Positions 27,657 to 36,874 of a stretch of 64,000 bases of DNA are shown here, one piece after another. Every line of letters begins with the position of its first letter. Position 1 is the first letter of the stretch. The translations under genes were made by a program, and so were the position numbers. The stretch is taken from the NCBI RefSeq assembly GCF_900103985.1, contig NZ_FNIE01000012.1, positions 204,204 through 268,203 on the forward strand, written 5' to 3'. Source of the stretch: Actinacidiphila guanduensis (GTDB lineage: Bacteria; Actinomycetota; Actinomycetes; Streptomycetales; Streptomycetaceae). The notes beneath the pieces were generated by a model. It was not told the DNA's origin, ran no database searches, and was given only the letters and a program-made list of their open reading frames with translations.

Positions 27657-29717
27657 GTGTCCAAACTGACCGACCTGCCGAAACGGATCCTGATCGGCCG
27701 GGCGCTGCGCAGCGACAGGCTGGGCGAGACGCTGCTCCCCAAGCGGCTCGCACTGCCGGTGTTCGCTTCCGACCCGCTCTCCTCGGTGGCCTACGCGCCG
27801 GGAGAGGTGCTGCTGGTCCTGTCCATCGCGGGGGTGTCGGCCTACCACTTCAGCCCGTGGATCGCGGTCGCGGTCGTGGTGCTGATGTTCACCGTCGTCG
27901 CCTCCTACCGGCAGAACGTCCACGCCTACCCCTCCGGCGGCGGCGACTACGAGGTGGCCACCACCAACCTCGGGCCGAAGGCGGGCCTGACGGTGGCCAG
28001 CGCCCTGCTGGTGGACTACGTGCTCACCGTGGCGGTGTCGGTCGCCTCCGGCATCGAGAACCTCGGCTCGGCGGTGCCGTTCTTCGTCACCCACAAGGTG
28101 CTGGGCGCGGTCGGCATGATCGTGCTGCTGATGCTGATGAACCTGCGCGGGGTGCGCGAGTCGGGCACGATCTTCGCGATCCCGACCTACGCCTTCGTCT
28201 TCGGCGTCTTCTGCATGATCGCCTGGGGCATCTTCAAGATCGCCACGGGGCATGACATGAACGCGCCGACGGCGCACTACACCATCCACGCCGAGTCCTC
28301 CGGGATCGGCGGCTTCGCCTTGGTCTTCCTGCTGCTGAGAGCTTTCTCCTCCGGGTGTGCGGCGCTCACCGGGGTGGAGGCGATCAGCAACGGCGTGCCC
28401 GCGTTCAAGAAGCCGAAGTCGAAGAACGCTGCCACCACGCTGGCCGCGATGGGCCTGCTCGCCGTCACCATGTTCTGCGGCATCATCGCGCTGGCGATGG
28501 ACACCCACGTCCGGATGGCCGAGAACCCGGCGACCGACCTGCTCAACCACGGCCGGCCGCTCGGCTCCGGCTACACCCAGGACCCGGTGATCGCCCAGGT
28601 CGCCGAGGCGGTCTTCGGGCACAACTCGATCCCGTTCGTCTTCCTGGCCACGGTCACCGCGCTGGTGCTCTTCCTGGCCGCCAACACCGCGTACAACGGC
28701 TTCCCGGTGCTCGGCTCGATCCTCGCCCAGGACCGCTACCTGCCCCGGCAGCTGCACACCCGCGGCGACCGGCTGGCCTTCTCCAACGGCATCGTGCTGC
28801 TGGCCGGCTTCGCCGCGGTGCTCGTCTACATCTACGGCGCGAACTCCACCCGGCTGATCCAGCTCTACATCGTGGGCGTCTTCGTCTCCTTCACCCTCAG
28901 CCAGACCGGCATGGTGCGGCACTGGAACCGCCACCTGCGCACCGAGACCGACCCGGCCAAGCGCCGCCACATGCACCGCTCCCGGGCGATCAACGCCTTC
29001 GGCGCCTGCCTGACCGGCCTGGTGCTGGTGATCGTGCTGCTGACGAAGTTCACCCACGGCGCCTGGGTGGCCGTGCTCGGCATGGTGGTGTTCTTCGCCA
29101 CCATGACCGCGATCCGCCGCCACTACACCCGGGTCGCCGAGGAGATCGCCGCCGACGACGGGCTCGCCGACGAGTACGCCCGCCCCGCCCGGGTCCACTC
29201 CATCGTGCTGGTCTCCAAGCTGCACAAGCCGACCCTGCGCGCCCTCGCCTACGCCAAGCTGATGCGCTCGGACACCCTGGAGGCGCTCAGCATCAACGTC
29301 GACCCCGACGACACCAAAGCCCTGCAGGCCGAGTGGCAGCGCCTCGGCATAGATGTCCCGCTGAAGATCCTCGACTCGCCCTACCGCGAGATCACCCGGC
29401 CGATCATCGACTACGTCAAGGGCCTGCGCCGCGACAGCCCGCGCGACGTGGTCAGCGTCTACATCCCCGAGTACGTCGTCGGCCACTGGTACGAGCACCT
29501 GCTGCACAACCAGAGCGCGCTGCGGCTGAAGGGGCGGCTGCTCTTCAGCCCGGGTGTCATGGTCACCTCGGTGCCGTGGCAGCTGGACTCCTCCGAGGCG
29601 GCCCGCGCCCGCGCCCGGCGCCGCGCCGATTGGAGCGCGCCCGGTTCCATCCGCCGCGGTCCGGTCGCCCCGCCGCGCAGCGAGCACACGACGGCGCCGG
29701 GACCGGCGAAGAAGTAG
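27657..29717 (+). CDS. APC-superfamily permease, probable KimA-type K+/H+ importer
   Basis: 686 residues from a GTG at 27657. The N-terminal signature LALPVFASDPLSSVAYAPGE closely matches the start of TM1 in KimA/YdaO potassium importers, and YPSGGGDYEVATTNLG follows in TM3. About twelve TM segments run to residue ~490. A ~190-residue cytosolic C-terminal domain (SIVLVSKLHKPTLRALAYA) resembles the dimeric USP-like tail of KimA. The family is often mis-annotated as amino acid permease. Its neighbours, two TrkA proteins transcribed divergently, support K+ as substrate. The extreme C-terminus is a disordered Arg/Pro tail. Confidence 0.8.
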   Translation: MSKLTDLPKRILIGRALRSDRLGETLLPKRLALPVFASDPLSSVAYAPGEVLLVLSIAGVSAYHFSPWIAVAVVVLMFTVVASYRQNVHAYPSGGGDYEVATTNLGPKAGLTVASALLVDYVLTVAVSVASGIENLGSAVPFFVTHKVLGAVGMIVLLMLMNLRGVRESGTIFAIPTYAFVFGVFCMIAWGIFKIATGHDMNAPTAHYTIHAESSGIGGFALVFLLLRAFSSGCAALTGVEAISNGVPAFKKPKSKNAATTLAAMGLLAVTMFCGIIALAMDTHVRMAENPATDLLNHGRPLGSGYTQDPVIAQVAEAVFGHNSIPFVFLATVTALVLFLAANTAYNGFPVLGSILAQDRYLPRQLHTRGDRLAFSNGIVLLAGFAAVLVYIYGANSTRLIQLYIVGVFVSFTLSQTGMVRHWNRHLRTETDPAKRRHMHRSRAINAFGACLTGLVLVIVLLTKFTHGAWVAVLGMVVFFATMTAIRRHYTRVAEEIAADDGLADEYARPARVHSIVLVSKLHKPTLRALAYAKLMRSDTLEALSINVDPDDTKALQAEWQRLGIDVPLKILDSPYREITRPIIDYVKGLRRDSPRDVVSVYIPEYVVGHWYEHLLHNQSALRLKGRLLFSPGVMVTSVPWQLDSSEAARARARRRADWSAPGSIRRGPVAPPRSEHTTAPGPAKK

Positions 29718-30178
29718 CCTCGCCGGGGCGCCTGCGGTCGGGGTTCCGGGGTTCGAGGCGCGCTGTGGGCCGGGGCGTTCGGGGTTCGAGGCGCGCTGTC
29801 GCTCGGGGGTTCTGGGTTCGAGGCGCTGCGGCTCGGGGTCTGGCTTGGGGGGCGTTGCCGCTCGGGGGTTCTGGGTTCGAGGCGCTGCGGCTCGGGAGAG
29901 CTGTCGCCTTGGGGGATACGGGCTCGGGTGCTGCGCAAGGGACGATGCCGGGCCGGCGTGACTCGAGCCCTCGGGTCCTCGGGTCCTCGGGTCCTCGGGT
30001 CCTGCGGTGCTTCCGGGTGGGCGGTCGGCTGCCCGACGGGCCGTAGACTGGCGAGTCGGCGCCGCGCGGCCCCGCACGTACCCCGCCGCTCCCGCGGTCC
30101 GGTGCCCGTGCGGTCCTCCGGCCCCGCGACGCCTGCGTCCACCTCGTACCCTCCCTCGTCCTAGGAGCAAGACCCTTC
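29718..30178. repeat. 461-bp non-coding gap with two repeat families
   Basis: No supported gene. A perfect 37-bp direct repeat lies at 29801-29837 and 29860-29896 (59-bp period), with related GGGGTTCGAGGCGC units upstream at about 29740-29797. An 8-bp tandem, TCGGGTCC, repeats four times at 29971-30002. The gene downstream has a clear ribosome site (TAGGAGC, 30162-30168). Confidence 0.75.
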
Positions 30179-31507
30179 ATGCCGAGCGATTCCACCCCCT
30201 CCCTGGTCGGCCGCGAGTTCGAGGTCGAGGTGGGCCCGGTGGCGCACGGCGGCCACTGCGTCGCGCGCACGGAGGCGGGGCAGGTGCTCTTCGTCCGGCA
30301 CACGCTGCCCGGCGAGCGGGTGGTGGCCCGTGTCACCGAGGGCGAGGAGGGCGCCCGCTTCCTGCGGGCCGACGCCGTGGAGATCCTGGAGCCGTCCAAA
30401 GACCGCGTCGAGGCGCCCTGCCCCTTTTCCGGCCCCGGCCGTTGCGGCGGGTGCGACTGGCAGCACGCCGCTCCGGGCGCCCAGCGCCGGCTGAAGGCCG
30501 CCGTCCTCACCGAGCAGCTGGCCCGGCTGGCCGGCCTCACACCGCAGGAGGCGGGCTGGGACGGCACGGTCGCCCCCGCGCCCGGCGACAAGGTGGCCAA
30601 GGGCGAGGTCCCCGCGTGGCGTACCCGCGTGCAGTACGCCGTGGACGCCGAGGGCCGGGCCGGGCTGCGCCGGCACCGCTCGCACGACGTCGAGGTGATC
30701 GATCACTGCATGATCGCGGCACCCGAGGTGAGCGAACTCGGCGTGGAGGCCCGCGCCTGGCCGCAGATCGCGACGGTGGAGGCCATCGCCGCCACCGGAT
30801 CCAGTGACCGGCAGGTCATCCTCACCCCGCGGCCCGGCGGCCGGCTGCCCGTCGTCGAGCTGGACCGGCCGGTGTCGGTGCAGCGGATCGGCGAGCGGGA
30901 CAAGGCGGTGCACCGCGTGCACGGCCGGCCCTTCGTCCGCGAGCGGGCGGCGGGGCGGACCTGGCGGGTCGGCGAGGGCGGCTTCTGGCAGGTGCACCCG
31001 CAGGCGGCGGACATCCTGGTCGAGGCGGTCATGCAGGGCCTGATGCCGCGCAAGGGCGACACCGCGATCGACCTGTACTGCGGGGTCGGCCTGTTCGCCG
31101 GGGCGCTCGGCGAGCGGGTCGGCGAGCGCGGCGCGGTCCTCGGCATCGAGTCGGCCCGGCGGGCGGTGGAGGACGCCCGGCACAACCTCGCGGACCTGGA
31201 GCGGGTGCGGATCGAACTGGGCAAGGTGGAGCAGGTGCTGCCGCGCACCGGCATCACCGAGGCGGACCTCGTCGTCCTCGACCCGCCGCGCACCGGCGCC
31301 GACCACGCCACCGTCCGGCACATCGCCGGGCTCCGCCCCCGCCGTATCGCCTACGTGGCCTGCGACCCGGCCGCCCTCGCTCGCGACCTCGGCCGCTTCG
31401 CCAAGGAGGGCTACACGCCGGTCACCCTGCGGGCCTTCGACCTGTTCCCCTTCACCCACCACATGGAGTGCGTGGCGATCCTGGTGCCGGCCGCCAAGGG
31501 CGCCTGA
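30179..31507 (+). CDS. SAM-dependent RNA uridine-5-methyltransferase (RlmD/TrmA family) with TRAM domain
   Basis: 442 residues. The N-terminal TRAM domain (GREFEVEVGPVAHGGHCVAR) is followed by Cys residues in APCPFSGPGRCGGCDWQH that fit a [4Fe-4S] cluster. The methyltransferase half has the SAM motif IDLYCGVGLFAGALG, VLDPPRTGA, and the catalytic nucleophile Cys in YVACDPAALARDL. It methylates C5 of a uridine in rRNA or tRNA; which site is not readable. It starts at the ATG at 30179 behind TAGGAGC. This is the last intact core gene before the scar region. Confidence 0.92.
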   Translation: MPSDSTPSLVGREFEVEVGPVAHGGHCVARTEAGQVLFVRHTLPGERVVARVTEGEEGARFLRADAVEILEPSKDRVEAPCPFSGPGRCGGCDWQHAAPGAQRRLKAAVLTEQLARLAGLTPQEAGWDGTVAPAPGDKVAKGEVPAWRTRVQYAVDAEGRAGLRRHRSHDVEVIDHCMIAAPEVSELGVEARAWPQIATVEAIAATGSSDRQVILTPRPGGRLPVVELDRPVSVQRIGERDKAVHRVHGRPFVRERAAGRTWRVGEGGFWQVHPQAADILVEAVMQGLMPRKGDTAIDLYCGVGLFAGALGERVGERGAVLGIESARRAVEDARHNLADLERVRIELGKVEQVLPRTGITEADLVVLDPPRTGADHATVRHIAGLRPRRIAYVACDPAALARDLGRFAKEGYTPVTLRAFDLFPFTHHMECVAILVPAAKGA

Positions 31508-31522
31508 CCTGAGGGTTTGTCG

Positions 31523-31836
31523 ATGCGCATTACCAGGGCGCGGTTGAGGGTCTTCTCGGTGGGGGTGAGCCGGCCGATCACCAAGCTGGAGCTTCGTCAC
31601 CGGCTCCGGGCCCGGGCCGAGGACCGCATCCGGGCCGCCCGGGCCACCGGACTGCGCAACCTGCCCCTGCGCCACACCGCACAGAACAAGGTGTGGCTGG
31701 AGATTGTCCAGATCGCGCTCGACCTGCTGGCCTGGATGCCCATGCTCGCCCTGACCGGCCTGGCCAGGCTCTGGGAGCCCCGCCGGCTGCGGTTCCGCTG
31801 TTCTCCGCAGCCGCCCAGCTCGTCACGTCCGCGGCG
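31523..31836 (+). pseudogene. IS1380-like transposase C-terminal fragment
   Basis: About 105 residues corresponding to the last part of an IS1380-type DDE transposase: ARAEDRIRAARATGLRNLPL, NKVWLEIVQIALDLLAWMPM and LALTGLARLWEP match the family's conserved end in order. A frame change near 31800 splits RLRFR from LFSAAAQLVTS. The catalytic part is missing. It starts immediately downstream of the methyltransferase gene and marks an old insertion site. Confidence 0.72.
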
Positions 31837-31837
31837 C

Positions 31838-32071
31838 GATCGGCTTCTCCCCCTTCGGTGTGCTGGCCTACTACGCCATCACCAACGCCTCCGCCTGGAT
31901 CCTGACCCCCGCCGAAGGGCGGCCCCCCAGGTTCGTGCCGGTCCTCGGCGCCGCAGGATGCCTCGTCCTGGCCTTCGCCCTGCCACTGACCTCGGTGGTG
32001 TGGGGGGCCGGGCGGTGATCGCGCTGGGCGCCGCGGCCTACGGCCTGCGCAAGGCACTGACCCGCACGTGA
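31838..32071 (+). pseudogene. C-terminal remnant of an APC amino-acid permease
   Basis: Frame 31838 onwards reads AIGFSPFGVLAYYAITNASA, then WILTPAEGRPPRFVPVLGAA and GCLVLAFALPLTSVVWG, the usual last two TM segments of Streptomyces APC permeases. A frameshift near 32010 is needed to continue to AVIALGAAAYGLRKALTRT and the stop. Everything upstream is lost at the junction with the transposase fragment. Confidence 0.7.
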
Positions 32072-32414
32072 CGCATGTGTGTCGGGTGATTACGGGTGGG
32101 ATCAGCCGAATAGACGGTTGCGGGGCGGCCCCGCCGGTGCTGCGCCCGCTCCGAAATGGCGGTGCGCCACCCCCCCGTTCACGCGGCCGGAGGCGAGGAA
32201 TGCATGCTCTACCTCCGTACAACGGAGATAAAAGGAGGGCATTCCACTTCTTTTACGGAATTGGCCGAACTCCGAGTCTGTCCGTTTTGTCGACCGAGGC
32301 GACAGGGCGGCAAAGTCGCAGCAACTGTTCAGCTGTCAGGGCATTCGAGGCGGGCAGCGCTGGTGCTGTGCACGGCTCCTGGCCCGAGGCGAGATGCGGG
32401 ACCGCGGTGGACGG
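32072..32414. other. 343-bp gap of lower GC in the scar region
   Basis: No supported gene. It contains a noticeably A/T-rich stretch (about 32200-32300) unlike the surrounding chromosome. Confidence 0.4.
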
Positions 32415-32561
32415 CTACTTCGCCTGCACCTCTTTCACCGTGCCCTCCTTGGATTCCCGCCACCTGACCCACATGTAGACGAGCCAGCCCCTGCCGTTCC
32501 AGGCCAGACCGGCGGCAGCCACCGCCACCGCCGCAGCCGTCATCTTCCGCGTTCGCGACAT
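32415..32561 (-). CDS. Possible small basic membrane peptide of 48 residues
   Basis: ATG at 32561 with AAAGGGG upstream, TAG at 32415-32417. The sequence begins MSRTRKMTAAAVAVAAAGLA, a basic start plus a short hydrophobic helix, and continues WNGRGWLVYMWVRWRESKEG before a charged end. This could be a secreted or single-pass peptide. No homologue comes to mind, and its position among decayed genes lowers confidence. Confidence 0.4.
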   Translation of the reverse strand: MSRTRKMTAAAVAVAAAGLAWNGRGWLVYMWVRWRESKEGTVKEVQAK

Positions 32562-32725
32562 GGTCGCCCCTTTCTTTCCAGGACAGGCTAGAGGAGGCGG
32601 TCACCGCACGCACTGAGCCGAGCTTCTTGCGGGACTGCGCTGCCGGCCCGTGTATGGTCCGGACCTTGTGACCCGGAGGGTGGGGTGCCCTCGGGGGCTG
32701 AGCGGGATTTCCAGCAGAGACATCG

Positions 32726-33410
32726 GTGCCACTCATGGGGGCCCCGCACGGTAACGCGATCAACCGCCACGACCTGATGGTCGGCACCCTGAACGACAAC
32801 ACCGGCAAGACCGCCGCCTTCAGCTACCGGATCGGCGCCGCACGCGCGAAGATCCTGCCCGGCGGTACCTACGCCGACGACGTCAACGACAGCGGCCGGA
32901 TGGTGGGCGGCGGCCCCTTCCCGGACAACCACCTCTACATCTGGCACGGCACCACCGTCGAACGCGAACTCACCGTCGGAAGCGGCTTCGGCCTGGGACG
33001 ACGGCTCCCACGAGATTTACTGGGACGCCCCCCACACCGCGGACGGCACCGAAGTCCCGGGCCTGCATGGCTACTTCACCAACGGCTACTTCCACGTCAT
33101 CAGCCCCACCACCGGACTCGTCGCCGGCGAGGGACCGATGGACTACACCTCGGAACCCCCGCCGGGAACCGCCGAAATCTGGACCGGCACGGGCCCGATC
33201 CGCGCTCTGCCGCCGCTGGTCCCGGACGGCGAATCCGGCGCCTCAGCCACCGCTGACAACGGCGACGTGGGCGGCGACAGCACCAACGCGGAGGGGAGCC
33301 CCGCCCCGGTCATCTGGACCTGCGGCGCAGTACAGCAGGCGCTGCAACCGGCGTCTCGCGGCAGTGTCGCCATTCGGGCGGCGAACACCGCAAACTGCCG
33401 TACTGGCTGA
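32726..33410 (+). pseudogene. Frameshifted HAF-repeat extracellular protein fragment
   Basis: The first frame reads GNAINRHDLMVGTLNDNTGK and TYADDVNDSGRMVGGG, typical HAF/NHL-like repeats of predicted extracellular proteins. Near 32985 the frame must shift to read AWDDGSHEIYWDAPHTADG, FTNGYFHVISPTTGLVAGEG and on to the stop at 33408-33410. No signal peptide is encoded upstream. Truncated at the 5' side and frameshifted, hence probably inactive. Confidence 0.62.
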
Positions 33411-33606
33411 CGAACCTGCCTCCCGACACCGCGCTGCGGCCGCGCTGTCCCTGGGCTCGGTCGAGCGGCACTTCCGGCTGCGGCTGCCGTGCGGGCTCGT
33501 GGAGGGGGCGGGGCTGCGGGCCGTGGTGGGTGAGCGGTGGCCCGGGCCCGGGCGGGTCTGACCGGGCGTTGCGTGGCGCGTTCGCCTTTCCGGTGCGCCC
33601 GCCGGG

Positions 33607-36603
33607 TCAGCCGGGTTGGGCGATCAGCTCGGTCGCGTAGTCGCACAGGGCCGACCGGTGCGGCTGGCCGGTCTTGGCGAGCAGCTTGGCCACGTGCTTC
33701 TCGACCGTCCGCGGGGAGATGTACAGCCGCTCGGCGATCTCCTGGTTTCCCAGGCGCGGCGCGAGCAGCAAGAACACCTCGTACTCACGTGCGGTCAGGC
33801 CCTGTAGACGCAGCCGGGCCGGAACGCCCGGAGTCCCGTGGCGCCGCTGCCGGACGGTCGCGCCCGCCCGGCGCAGCAGGTCGCGGCAGCTGTTGGCCAC
33901 GACCGGCACGCCCGCCCCGTGGAAGTACTCCTCGGCGTCGCGCAGCCATTCCACCGGATCACCCCAGCCGTCGGCCAGGGCCACCGGCGCCACCAGCCGC
34001 TGGCCGAGCCGGCGGGCCATCAGGAACGGTTCGCCTGCCTCTTGTGCCTGCGCCACCGCGGCCTCGGCCTGCGCTCTGCGTCCGGCCCTGCCCTCGTGCA
34101 CCGCGAACGCGAGTCGTTCGAACTGCCGGTTCCACGGCAGCGCCGCGGAGGGGTCGGCGACGGTCGCCGCGTGCTCCTCGGGGTCCGCTTGCCCGGTCAG
34201 CGCCCGCAGCAGCGGACGCAGCCCGTAGCGGCCGTTGAGGAAATGGACGGAAGGGTTCCCCTGCTCCCAGGCGAAAGCCTCGTCCAGCTCGCGCAGCGCC
34301 TGCTCACAGTCCTCCTCCAGCAGCGCGCAGATGGCGCGGCTGCCGAAAGCCTGCGGGGACTGCAGCGACCGCTCGCCTCCCCAGCGGCGGAACTCGGCCA
34401 GCTCCCTTTCCATCTGCCGGCGCTGCCCCTGGTGCGCGGCCAGCGCCACGCGGATGAGCAGGACGAACTGGTGGTTGTCGGCGTCCCTGAGCCGCGCGGT
34501 GCCCTCGGCACAACGATCGGCCAGCTCCCGGGCCGCGGCGTAGTCGCCGCGCAGCACCTGTTGCATGGCCATGGTGGCCTCGGCCCGGTACATCAGCGCC
34601 AGGGCGCCGTGGCCCAGGGCCGCTCGGTGGGCCCGTTCCAGCCGGGTGGAGCTGCCGGTGCACATGAAGTCGTTGACGCCCAGCCACATGAGGGTGTCGA
34701 GCTGCCACGTGGTGAGCCGGTGCTCGTTGGCGAGCACGAGGCACTTCTCCAGGTACGAGTCGGCCTGCTCGAAGCCGTGCCGCCGGGCCAGCACGGCGAG
34801 CAACTGCCATGCCTGGCAAGCGATCTCGGGGAGTCCGGCGCGCTCCGCGCCGTCCGCGGCCTGGCGGGCCAGCCGCTCCGCCTCGTCGGTCCGGTCGCCG
34901 TCGCTGTCCTGCACCCCGGCGAGGATCAGATGGGCCTCGACCATCTGCACCGCCGGTCCGAGCGCCGCCACGGCGGACGGCCGCGCGCCGTCGGGCACGA
35001 GCCGCAGCAGTTGGCGGACCTGGCGCACCCGCCCCGCGGCGTCCTCGAACCGCGCGGCCGTCACGGCGGCCCAAGCAATACGGGCCTGCAAGGTGGCTGC
35101 CCGGACCGCGTCCAGTGCGCCGGGACCGGCTTCGGGCAACTCGTCGGCAAGCGCGCACGCCCGGTCGAGCTGGCCGTTCTCGGTCAGGGTGTACACCAAC
35201 TGCTCCACCAGCGGCGCCCGTTCGGCGGCCTGGTCCGCACCCGGCAGCAGGTCGAGGGCCCGTTCGAGCAGTGACACGGCGGAGTTGACGGCGCCGCCGG
35301 CCAGCGCGGACCGGCCGGCCTGCGCGAAGCGCAGTGCTGCGGCGCTCGGGTCGCCGGCCGTCTGCCGCAGGGCGGCGACGAGCACACACCACTCGCCGGG
35401 CAGCCCGGGGTGCGCGCGTTCGATCGCGTCGGCACCCCTGGCGGCGATGGCGGCGCGTTCCGCGGGCAGGATCGCGGCGACCAGGGCCTCCGCGGTCAGC
35501 GCGTGCCGGAACTCGTACCAGTCACCCACCGGACGGCTGGGCGAGATGAGGTGGGCGTCCATGCCGGCCCGCAGGTGCACCAGCAGGTCGCGGTCCGGCA
35601 GCCCGCTGACCGCCTGCAAGACGGCCAGCGAGAAGCGCCGGCCGAGAACGGCGGCGCTGGTGAGCAGCGCCCGTCCGTCCGGGCTGAGCCGGGCGGCGCG
35701 CTGGGTGACGCTGTGCACCACCGTGCGCGGGACATCGATGTCCAGGTCGCCGGTGACGTGCCAGGCGCCGTCGGGCCCGCGGCGCAGTACATCGGCGGCG
35801 ATCATGCCGCTGAGCAGTTCCTCGACGACGAACGGATTGCCGTCGGCGTCCCTGGCCAGCCGGTCGGTCACCTCCTGGGGCAGCAGGACGGCTGTGCCGT
35901 GGGGCGGCGGTCCGGCGGCCGCCAGCGCCGCTTCGGCCATCATCCGGACCTCCTCGCCGGTCAGCGGGCGCGGTTCGCTGAGGACCGCGGACCGGCGCTG
36001 GGCGAGCTGCCGGGCCAATTGCTCGGCCGGCCCGTGCTCCGGGCGGAGGGTGGCCAGCAGGACGATCGGCTGGCCCCGGATGTTGTCGCACAGGTACTCG
36101 ATGGCGGCGAGCGTCTCGGTGTCGGTGTCGTGCAGGTCCTCAAGAAGCAGCAGACAGCCGGGGTGCCGGTGCTGTGTCAGGTCGCGGCCGATGGTGGCCA
36201 GCAGCCGCAGCGTCGCCTCGGCCGTCTCCACGGGCGAGGCCGGCGCGCCCGTGTACCCGGCGGTGCGCCACTCGGGCAGCAGGCCGCCCAGCGCCGAGCG
36301 GTACGGGGCGAGTCCGGGGTCCTCGGGGAGACCTCCGAGCCGGACGAACGACAGCAGTGCCTCCGCGATCGGGCGGAACGGCGCTGCGCCGCCGCCGGTG
36401 GCGCCCGGCCTGCCGCGCAGCACCGCCAGGCCGCTGGTGAACGCGCGGAACGCGCACTCCGCGGCCAGCCGCGACTTGCCGATCCCCGCCTCGCCGAGCA
36501 GGAACACCGCCCGGCCGTCCCCTTCACGAACACCGGCGAGACTCGCGTCGAGCACGGCGAGTTCGGCGCCGCGCCCGATCACCGTTGGTGATGTTATGAG
36601 CAC
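33607..36603 (-). CDS. Large LuxR-family transcriptional regulator with AAA ATPase domain (LAL type)
   Basis: 998 residues from a GTG at 36603; upstream frame lacks a plausible start, and GGAG lies 12 nt before it. The N-terminus has VIGRGAELAVLDASLAGV, Walker A LLGEAGIGKSRLAAE (residues ~40-55) and Walker B CLLLLEDLHDTD. A long helical-repeat middle follows. The LuxR HTH is at the C-terminus: LTAREYEVFLLLAPRLGNQE, IAERLYISPRTVEKHVAKLL. LAL regulators often act as pathway-specific activators of secondary-metabolite clusters. Position at the left end of the RiPP island, 52 nt after the cysteine-free peptide gene and in the same direction, makes it the likely cluster activator. Confidence 0.87.
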   Translation of the reverse strand: MLITSPTVIGRGAELAVLDASLAGVREGDGRAVFLLGEAGIGKSRLAAECAFRAFTSGLAVLRGRPGATGGGAAPFRPIAEALLSFVRLGGLPEDPGLAPYRSALGGLLPEWRTAGYTGAPASPVETAEATLRLLATIGRDLTQHRHPGCLLLLEDLHDTDTETLAAIEYLCDNIRGQPIVLLATLRPEHGPAEQLARQLAQRRSAVLSEPRPLTGEEVRMMAEAALAAAGPPPHGTAVLLPQEVTDRLARDADGNPFVVEELLSGMIAADVLRRGPDGAWHVTGDLDIDVPRTVVHSVTQRAARLSPDGRALLTSAAVLGRRFSLAVLQAVSGLPDRDLLVHLRAGMDAHLISPSRPVGDWYEFRHALTAEALVAAILPAERAAIAARGADAIERAHPGLPGEWCVLVAALRQTAGDPSAAALRFAQAGRSALAGGAVNSAVSLLERALDLLPGADQAAERAPLVEQLVYTLTENGQLDRACALADELPEAGPGALDAVRAATLQARIAWAAVTAARFEDAAGRVRQVRQLLRLVPDGARPSAVAALGPAVQMVEAHLILAGVQDSDGDRTDEAERLARQAADGAERAGLPEIACQAWQLLAVLARRHGFEQADSYLEKCLVLANEHRLTTWQLDTLMWLGVNDFMCTGSSTRLERAHRAALGHGALALMYRAEATMAMQQVLRGDYAAARELADRCAEGTARLRDADNHQFVLLIRVALAAHQGQRRQMERELAEFRRWGGERSLQSPQAFGSRAICALLEEDCEQALRELDEAFAWEQGNPSVHFLNGRYGLRPLLRALTGQADPEEHAATVADPSAALPWNRQFERLAFAVHEGRAGRRAQAEAAVAQAQEAGEPFLMARRLGQRLVAPVALADGWGDPVEWLRDAEEYFHGAGVPVVANSCRDLLRRAGATVRQRRHGTPGVPARLRLQGLTAREYEVFLLLAPRLGNQEIAERLYISPRTVEKHVAKLLAKTGQPHRSALCDYATELIAQPG

Positions 36604-36655
36604 CAGCGGAGGATAGCTCCGGTTCTGACTATCTACCAGGGGTGAGGAGAGTTCG

Positions 36656-36874
36656 TCAGTATGCGCCCGCTTGGCCCCAGGAGGTGAATGTAAAGGAGTA
36701 AGTAGGGAATTGGTCGGGGTCCTCTCCCGTCGTGGCCAGGCCGGCCAGCAGCTGGGCACGACGGCCGACGACCGCACCGGTGCCCAGCCGGATGCTTCCG
36801 GCAGGGTGGTCAGAGGCGGCCCCGTCGCGGGCGGCCGGGTTCTTCCAGGCGTTGACGAGGGGGTTGTCGCTCAT
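36656..36874 (-). CDS. Putative class II lanthipeptide-like precursor without cysteine (72 residues)
   Basis: ATG at 36874 with AAGGAGAA 8 nt upstream; TGA at 36656-36658. The N-terminus MSDNPLVNAWKNPAARDG and the later DHPAGSIRL resemble leaders of mersacidin-type class II lanthipeptides (NAWK[DN]P...R, then NPAG). The C-terminal part, QFPTYSFTFTSWGQAGAY, holds Thr58, Ser60, Thr62, Thr64 and Ser65. Its codons are richer in A/T than the leader, as often seen in precursor cores. There is no Cys anywhere, so no lanthionine can form within it. It follows lanM and overlaps it by 65 bp. It may yield a linear dehydrated peptide, or it may be a degenerate or regulatory peptide. No recognisable GG-type cleavage site. 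Confidence 0.65.
   Translation of the reverse strand: MSDNPLVNAWKNPAARDGAASDHPAGSIRLGTGAVVGRRAQLLAGLATTGEDPDQFPTYSFTFTSWGQAGAY

Noticed and set aside
29801..30002. Possible CRISPR array
   Set aside because: Only two perfect 37-bp copies and an 8-bp tandem with no unique spacers of constant length and no cas genes; simple direct repeats.
33411..33606. Short plus-strand frame ending at about 33560
   Set aside because: It reads LGSVERHFRLRLPCGLVEGA, which matches no family I know, has no start signal, and sits in the scar region.
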